Of a DNA stretch of 64,000 nucleotides, positions 60,318 through 64,000 are shown in pieces. Every line of letters begins with the position of its first letter. The stretch's first letter is position 1. The stretch comes from an uncultured Acidobacteriota bacterium. GTDB lineage: Bacteria > Acidobacteriota > Terriglobia > Bryobacterales > Bryobacteraceae. Position numbers and translations under genes: made by a program. Below the pieces are notes generated by a model. It was not told the origin of the DNA. It was given only the letters and a program-made list of their open reading frames with translations, and searched no databases. Where the stretch lies: positions 62,001-126,000 of the forward strand of contig CADEFT010000015.1 of the NCBI GenBank assembly GCA_902826685.1, given 5' to 3'.

Positions 60318-60447
60318 TCCGACGCAGGCGGAAGCGATTGGGTTTCACCGGCCTTTCCGCCGGAGCCCGGCCCAAACGGACCCTCATGATAACACAAGGC
60401 TCCCGCATCCTATGGACGACCGGAAGCATCGGATAGGCGGCGGCACA

Positions 60448-60475
60448 TTGCTCATCGTTGCTCTTTTGGTATAGT
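60448..60475 (+). promoter_or_regulatory. Sigma-70-like promoter for the A-type Fe-S carrier
   Basis: TTGCTC (60448-60453) and TATAGT (60470-60475) are 16 bp apart, in the 181-bp divergent gap between the sigma factor gene and the gene at 60499. Transcription would begin around 60482. GGAAGGAG at 60480-60487 lies about 10 bp from the ATG. Confidence 0.55.
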
Positions 60476-60498
60476 TTAAGGGAAGGAGATTGCTCGAA

Positions 60499-60822
60499 AT
60501 GATTCAGCTCACCGAACGCGCCACCGGAAAGGTGAAAGAGATTCTCGATTCGCAGGAGCCGAAGCCTGCCGGTCTGCGGATTGCCGTCGTTGGCGGCGGC
60601 TGCTCCGGGTTCAGCTACTCGATGGCGTTCGAGAATACACCCAACATGCTGGACAAATCCTATAATTATGATGGGCTGAAGGTCTTCGTCGATCAGGCGA
60701 GCCTGCTCTATCTGGACGGCTGCGAAGTGGACTACGTCGAGACCCTGGAGGGCTCCGGGTTCAAGTTCAATAACCCGAACGTGAAGTCGACGTGCGGTTG
60801 CGGCAGCTCGTTCAGCGCGTAA
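60499..60822 (+). CDS. A-type iron-sulfur cluster carrier (HesB/IscA family)
   Basis: The ATG at 60499 is chosen over TTG at 60490. The 107-residue protein has the three family cysteines: Cys35 in VGGGCSGFSY and Cys99 and Cys101 in STCGCGSSF. The YNYDGLKVFVDQASLLYLDGCEVDYVE block is also conserved. It should carry nascent iron-sulfur clusters to target proteins. It could be ErpA or IscA; the sequence alone does not distinguish them. It is a single gene with its own promoter and a strong hairpin terminator. Confidence 0.93.
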   Translation: MIQLTERATGKVKEILDSQEPKPAGLRIAVVGGGCSGFSYSMAFENTPNMLDKSYNYDGLKVFVDQASLLYLDGCEVDYVETLEGSGFKFNNPNVKSTCGCGSSFSA

Positions 60823-60845
60823 TCGAATATTTTTCAGAGTTTTTT

Positions 60846-60884
60846 CTAAGGCCGGAGGCGTACCAAAGACGCTTCCGGCCTTAG
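60846..60884 (+). terminator. Intrinsic-type terminator after the Fe-S carrier gene
   Basis: CTAAGGCCGGAGGCGT (60846-60861) pairs with ACGCTTCCGGCCTTAG (60869-60884) in a 16-bp stem with one G-U pair, loop of seven bases. A modest T-rich sequence follows (TGTTTC). The hairpin is 24 bp from the stop codon. The terminator could act in both directions. Confidence 0.75.
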
Positions 60885-60986
60885 TGTTTCTGGTACTCTT
60901 TCCGCTCTGGTTTGTACCGCTTCTTTTCCAACTGGTTCTAGGAAACTTCACCTTCACAGCGCCGGCGCCATTTGCCAGGTCTGATA

Positions 60987-61012
60987 TCAAATATATTTGA
61001 ATCAATAATTTA
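60987..61012. promoter_or_regulatory. AT palindrome and IHF-like site upstream of the PEP-CTERM gene
   Basis: A perfect 14-bp palindrome TCAAATATATTTGA lies at 60987-61000, and AATCAATAATTTA at 61000-61012 fits the IHF consensus WATCAA-N4-TTR. The pair is 50-90 bp upstream of the candidate sigma-54 promoters, where DNA bending and activator sites usually sit. Confidence 0.4.
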
Positions 61013-61059
61013 AGGGGTATGGAACTTCCCGGTGCGGCCCTTGCCTTCGCGAAGGGGCA

Positions 61060-61094
61060 TGGCACCAGGCGAGCTTTCTGGTACCAGGGCTGCT
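61060..61094 (+). promoter_or_regulatory. Two candidate sigma-54 (-24/-12) promoters upstream of the PEP-CTERM gene
   Basis: TGGCACCAGGCGAGCT (61060-61075) and TGGTACCAGGGCTGCT (61079-61094) both have GG and GC separated by 10 bp, as sigma-54 promoters require. The first has a perfect TGGCAC -24 element but a weak -12 element; the second the reverse. A third weaker match (TGGTACTCTTTCCGCT, 60891-60906) lies further upstream by the terminator. PEP-CTERM systems are commonly coupled to sigma-54 regulators (PrsR-type), which fits. Transcripts would have about 90-base leaders before the ATG at 61197. Confidence 0.5.
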
Positions 61095-61196
61095 CCCGTA
61101 CCTCCTTAGAACGCCCCGCCCATTTGCCCTAACGCGGCTTGAGGTCATTCTCGATCAGGTCACGAATTCAACCGAGTCCTCAAAGGAGCCGCAAAC

Positions 61197-61943
61197 ATGA
61201 AAAAGTTCTTCCTCAGCTTTATGGCAGCCGCCGCGATCGCTTCGGCGACGCCTTACACCTACGTGTTCAACGATCCCTACGCCGGACAGAACCCCGGAAC
61301 CGCCGCCAACAATGGCGACGTGGTGGGCCAGCTTCGCCGCTTCGATATCGAGAAGGTCACCATCAACGGAGACGGCGGGTCGGTTTTCATCAGCGTCTTC
61401 ATGAACTACGGCCAGAACGGCGGCGACACTTCGCTTGGCGGCATCTCGATCGGCAGCTTTCCAACGTTGAACCCGGGTGACATCATGATCCGCAGCGGCG
61501 CCGACAAATACTCGATCCCGCTGGTGAGCCATACCAATTCGGCGGTGGGCGCGGGCGGACTGACTGGCGGCGACCTGTATCGGGTGAACGCGTTCCGGAC
61601 GGCGGCGCAGGTGCTGGGCAGCCCGAGCGGCAGCTATCGTCCGGAGGCGGCGGTTTGGGGCCAGGCGACGGGCGCGGTGAAGCTCGGCGACGGCACGGTG
61701 AGCACTTCGCTGGTGGGCGGCTCCGAGATTCGCGTGGATATGAGCGTGACCACTTCGAACCTGGCGTTCATTCAGGCGCTTTCGAGCGGCAACTTCGACC
61801 TGCTGTTTGCCTCGGCCACCTGCGGCAACGACATCGTGATCGGCACCGCGGTTCCGAACGATGGCAACGTGCCGGAGCCGATGACGATGGCGATGATCGG
61901 ATCGGGTCTGGTGGCGCTTGGAATCTCCCGCCGCCGCAAGTAG
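61197..61943 (+). CDS. PEP-CTERM sorting-signal protein
   Basis: The 248-residue protein has a signal peptide (KKFFLSFMAAAAIASATPYTYVFNDP) and the C-terminal sorting signal VPEPMTMAMIGSGLVALGISRRRK: Pro-Glu-Pro, a membrane helix and a basic end. Exosortase should process it and send it to the cell surface or outside. The body is a beta-rich, otherwise unknown domain with a DGTVSTSLVGGSEIRVDMSVTT block. A good Shine-Dalgarno (AAAGGAG) precedes the ATG. It is a single-gene unit closed by a terminator. No exosortase gene lies in the window. Confidence 0.9.
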   Translation: MKKFFLSFMAAAAIASATPYTYVFNDPYAGQNPGTAANNGDVVGQLRRFDIEKVTINGDGGSVFISVFMNYGQNGGDTSLGGISIGSFPTLNPGDIMIRSGADKYSIPLVSHTNSAVGAGGLTGGDLYRVNAFRTAAQVLGSPSGSYRPEAAVWGQATGAVKLGDGTVSTSLVGGSEIRVDMSVTTSNLAFIQALSSGNFDLLFASATCGNDIVIGTAVPNDGNVPEPMTMAMIGSGLVALGISRRRK

Positions 61944-62008
61944 TTCGAAGCTCCCTCTCTCAAGTTGTAGTTCCCTTCCGGGCGTTGTCCGTGCGCAACG
62001 TCCCTTTC

Positions 62009-62049
62009 AAGGAGGGCCGGAACTGGCGGTTCCCGGCTCTCCTTTTTTT
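62009..62049 (+). terminator. Intrinsic terminator after the PEP-CTERM gene
   Basis: GGAGGGCCGG (62011-62020) pairs, with G-U pairs and one bulge, with CCCGGCTCTCC (62032-62042), and seven T residues follow (62043-62049). This is the best intrinsic terminator in the window. Confidence 0.85.
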
Positions 62050-62070
62050 GCGTGATAGCATGAAAAATCC

Positions 62071-62994
62071 ATGCAGAACGTCGTCATTTTAGGATCCGGA
62101 TGTGCGGGAAACACCGCCGCCGTCTACGCCGCCCGCGCCAACCTGACCCCGCTTGTAGTGACCGGTCACGAGCCCGGCGGGCAACTTTCCATCACATCGC
62201 TGGTTGAGAATTTCCCGGGATTTCCGGAAGGCGTGGACGGGCCCGTGCTGGTGCAGCGGATGCGCGAGCAGGCCGAGCATTTCGGCGCGCAGTACCGCGA
62301 TGGATCGGTGATCGAAGCCGATCTTTCCAAGCGCCCGTTCCGGCTATCGATTGAAGGGGAGTGGGTGGAAACGCGGACGCTGATCGTCGCCACAGGCGCG
62401 TCGGCGCGATGGCTGGGACTTGAGTCGGAGCAGAAGCTGATCGGCAAGGGTGTCAGTTCGTGCGCCACCTGCGATGGGTTCTTCTTCCGCGACAAGCGGA
62501 TTATGGTGATCGGCGGCGGCGATACGGCCATGGAAGAGGCGAATTTCCTGACACGGTTTGGCCGCGATGTGACGCTGGTACACCGGCGCGATCAGTTCCG
62601 CGCGTCGCGCATCATGCTGGATCGTACGTATGGCAACAAGAAGATTGAAGTGGTGACGAATACGGTGGTGGAGGAAGTGTTCGATCCGTCGAAAGGCGTA
62701 GTGACGGGCGTGCGTTTGAAGAACCTGCAGAGTGGCGAGCAATGGGACCGCGACGTGGACGGGTTATTCATCGCCATCGGTCACATTCCGAACACGAAAG
62801 TATTTCAGGGCCAATTGGAATTGGACGGGGACGGTTACATCGTTTCAAAGGGCGGGGCGCGCACCAATGTGACTGGCGTATTTCATGCCGGTGACGTGCA
62901 GGATCGCGTTTACCGGCAGGCGATCACGGCCGCCGGTGCCGGATGCATGGCGGCCATTGAAGTGGAGCGGTTCCTCGAAGCCGAAGGACACTGA
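62071..62994 (+). CDS. trxB: Thioredoxin-reductase-like FAD/NAD(P)H oxidoreductase
   Basis: The 307-residue protein has the low-molecular-weight thioredoxin reductase layout: FAD-binding VVILGSGCAGNTAAVYAAR, the redox-active Cys pair in SSCATCDGFFF, NADPH-binding VIGGGDTAMEEANFL with HRRDQFRAS, and the FAD-binding C-terminal GVFHAGDVQDRVYRQAITAAGAGCMAAIE. It would reduce thioredoxin with NADPH and so supply electrons to peroxiredoxins, possibly including the selenoenzyme in this window. The ATG at 62071 has no strong Shine-Dalgarno. Confidence 0.92.
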   Translation: MQNVVILGSGCAGNTAAVYAARANLTPLVVTGHEPGGQLSITSLVENFPGFPEGVDGPVLVQRMREQAEHFGAQYRDGSVIEADLSKRPFRLSIEGEWVETRTLIVATGASARWLGLESEQKLIGKGVSSCATCDGFFFRDKRIMVIGGGDTAMEEANFLTRFGRDVTLVHRRDQFRASRIMLDRTYGNKKIEVVTNTVVEEVFDPSKGVVTGVRLKNLQSGEQWDRDVDGLFIAIGHIPNTKVFQGQLELDGDGYIVSKGGARTNVTGVFHAGDVQDRVYRQAITAAGAGCMAAIEVERFLEAEGH

Positions 62995-62999
62995 AGCCG

Positions 63000-63536
63000 T
63001 TAGACGTGCAGGCTGTAGCCCATCTTGAAGCCGGGCCGCGCTTCCTTTTGATCGACGTTGCTGGTGAGGCAGACTTTCACTTCGATCGTCTCGCCGCCGT
63101 GTTCGAAGGTCACCACCGTCCAGTTCTGGCGCATGGAGCTGCGGGTGGAGAAGTTGCGGCCGAAGATGACGGTGGGCACGCTCAGCAGCATGGGACCGAT
63201 AATCTCCTCGAGTTCGGTCTTGACGTTGCCGAGGATCATATTGGTCATCTCGGCGATGGCGTCGAGAACGTCCTCTTCGACGGCGGCGTGCTCGGTGCCA
63301 AGCAGGGCGTCCGCCACGCGGCAGGCCATGCTGGGGGAGCAGGAAAAGCTGCCCGTCCCGACCCAGGGGCCGGCGAAACCGATCAGCGCTACCAGTCCGC
63401 CACCGCCGTTGTTGCTGCTTTCGGCGCTGAGCTTGGTATCGGCCACCGAAACTTCCAGGCCAAGCATGGTGCCGAAAACGTCGCTGGTGGCGCGTTTGAT
63501 CAGTTCGGCCACTTTTTCGTGCTGAATTGCCTCCAT
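63000..63536 (-). CDS. CheX-like chemotaxis phosphatase-domain protein
   Basis: The 178-residue protein has the CheX/CheC-type core: VALIGFAGPWVGTGSFSCSPSMACRVADALL followed by the active-site helix VLDAIAEMTNMILGNVKTELEE, where Glu and Asn are the pair expected in CheY-phosphate phosphatases. The CheY-like gene lies upstream on the same strand (26-bp gap), so the two probably form a small signalling unit. Its stop is 5 bp from the convergent trxB-like stop. Confidence 0.85.
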   Translation of the reverse strand: MEAIQHEKVAELIKRATSDVFGTMLGLEVSVADTKLSAESSNNGGGGLVALIGFAGPWVGTGSFSCSPSMACRVADALLGTEHAAVEEDVLDAIAEMTNMILGNVKTELEEIIGPMLLSVPTVIFGRNFSTRSSMRQNWTVVTFEHGGETIEVKVCLTSNVDQKEARPGFKMGYSLHV

Positions 63537-63562
63537 CTTTTTCTCCCCTTCCGCGTTTTGTT

Positions 63563-63934
63563 TTAAACTAGGCCTACCAGCTTCTCTTTGATTTGCTCGG
63601 CGGTGAACGGCTTGCGCACGTAGCCGGAGGCGCCGAGGTTGACCGCCTCGAGGACCTTGTTCTGGCTGCCCTCGGTGGTGATCATCAGAATCGGCACGTT
63701 TTTCCAGGTATCGTCGGCGCGGACGGTGCTCAACAATTGCAGTCCATCCATGTTCGGCATATTGATATCGGACAGAATCAGGCCCACCTTGTGCTGTTTG
63801 AGGGCAGCAAGGGCTTCCACACCATCGCCGGCTTCGACGATTGCGCCCACCGGGAGATCGGACTGGCGCAGCACGCGTTGTAGTATTTTGCGAATTGCGG
63901 CCGAATCGTCAACGATCAGTACATCCAATGCCAT
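63563..63934 (-). CDS. CheY-like response regulator
   Basis: The ATG at 63934 is preceded by a good Shine-Dalgarno (GGAGG); the frame is open to a TTG near the window edge but that adds no conserved sequence. The 123-residue single-domain receiver has the acidic pair Asp9-Asp10, phospho-acceptor Asp56 in LILSDINMPNMDG, the ITTEGS Thr and the final RKPFTAEQ Lys-Pro. No output domain is present, as in CheY. It may be dephosphorylated by the CheX-like protein encoded next. No flagellar or chemoreceptor gene is in the window. Confidence 0.92.
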   Translation of the reverse strand: MALDVLIVDDSAAIRKILQRVLRQSDLPVGAIVEAGDGVEALAALKQHKVGLILSDINMPNMDGLQLLSTVRADDTWKNVPILMITTEGSQNKVLEAVNLGASGYVRKPFTAEQIKEKLVGLV

Positions 63935-64000
63935 GATTAACCTCCAGCTCCGAATTACATCTCCCTCATCGGTGGGGAGGTATGGGATTTGAGGCAAATT

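Noticed and set aside
60499..61196. tRNA or small RNA genes in the long gap after the Fe-S carrier
   Set aside because: No cloverleaf or conserved small-RNA pattern was found; the gap is explained by a terminator and regulatory sites.

Overview
The window is a G+C-rich, densely packed bacterial chromosome segment that fits Acidobacteriota, most likely the Bryobacterales/Solibacter lineage. The support is a protein with the Solibacter-type C-terminal domain (TIGR03437), an Oar-like TonB receptor with an N-terminal carboxypeptidase-regulatory domain, a PEP-CTERM protein, planctomycete-type cytochrome families (DUF1592/DUF1588/DUF1585, DUF1552, DUF1501, DUF1549/DUF1553) and many Tat-type signal peptides. 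No rRNA, tRNA, CRISPR array, prophage or complete insertion sequence was seen. Genes often overlap by 4 bp, and several convergent pairs overlap at their stop codons.

Layout. 0-4 kb: an operon of a DUF1592-type protein (cut by the window edge), a DUF1552 protein and an ankyrin protein, facing a VapBC toxin-antitoxin pair. 4.6-11 kb: a conserved secreted protein, then a leftward operon of DUF1549/DUF1553, DUF1501 and GH109-like genes. 11-16 kb: S9 peptidase, methyltransferase and TadE/TadG-like pilus proteins. 16-18 kb: a peroxide-defence locus, with ahpC-ahpD divergent from a peroxiredoxin whose peroxidatic residue is encoded by in-frame UGA. This is most simply a selenoprotein with a SECIS hairpin just downstream, and an OxyR-like box lies between the two arms. 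18-27 kb: a large CPBP membrane protease with a duplicated extracytoplasmic module, a sulfatase, an O-methyltransferase, a GNAT enzyme, a CtpA-like protein lacking its catalytic Ser and Lys, and a phosphopantetheinyl transferase. 27-29 kb and 38-40 kb: two paralogous soxC-soxD-like pairs. 29-38 kb: phosphoglucomutase, hybrid histidine kinase, serS, rnc, two TPR proteins, and infC with a long structured leader.

40-47 kb: VWA protein, PpiC foldase, HExxH protein, TlpA-like lipoprotein, stand-alone DsbD N-terminal domain and a family 9 glycosyltransferase. A degenerate ~92-bp tandem repeat array follows, into which both flanking genes run. 47-53 kb: WYL regulator, TonB receptor and TPR protein, divergent from a haem-motif alpha/alpha-toroid-like protein. 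53-59 kb: a tight leftward cluster of nucleotidyltransferase pair, sirtuin, larC, metG, tatD and an HMA-like protein. 59-64 kb: ECF sigma/anti-sigma/Spy-like operon, an A-type Fe-S carrier, a PEP-CTERM protein with candidate sigma-54 and IHF sites, a thioredoxin-reductase-like enzyme, and CheX and CheY-like proteins.

The strongest candidate for something a standard annotation would miss is the selenocysteine peroxiredoxin at 17318-17854, with its SECIS and OxyR-like control region. Other notable signals are the catalytically dead S41 protease, the repeat array that rewrites a gene's C-terminus, and the partial duplication inside the second soxCD pair.
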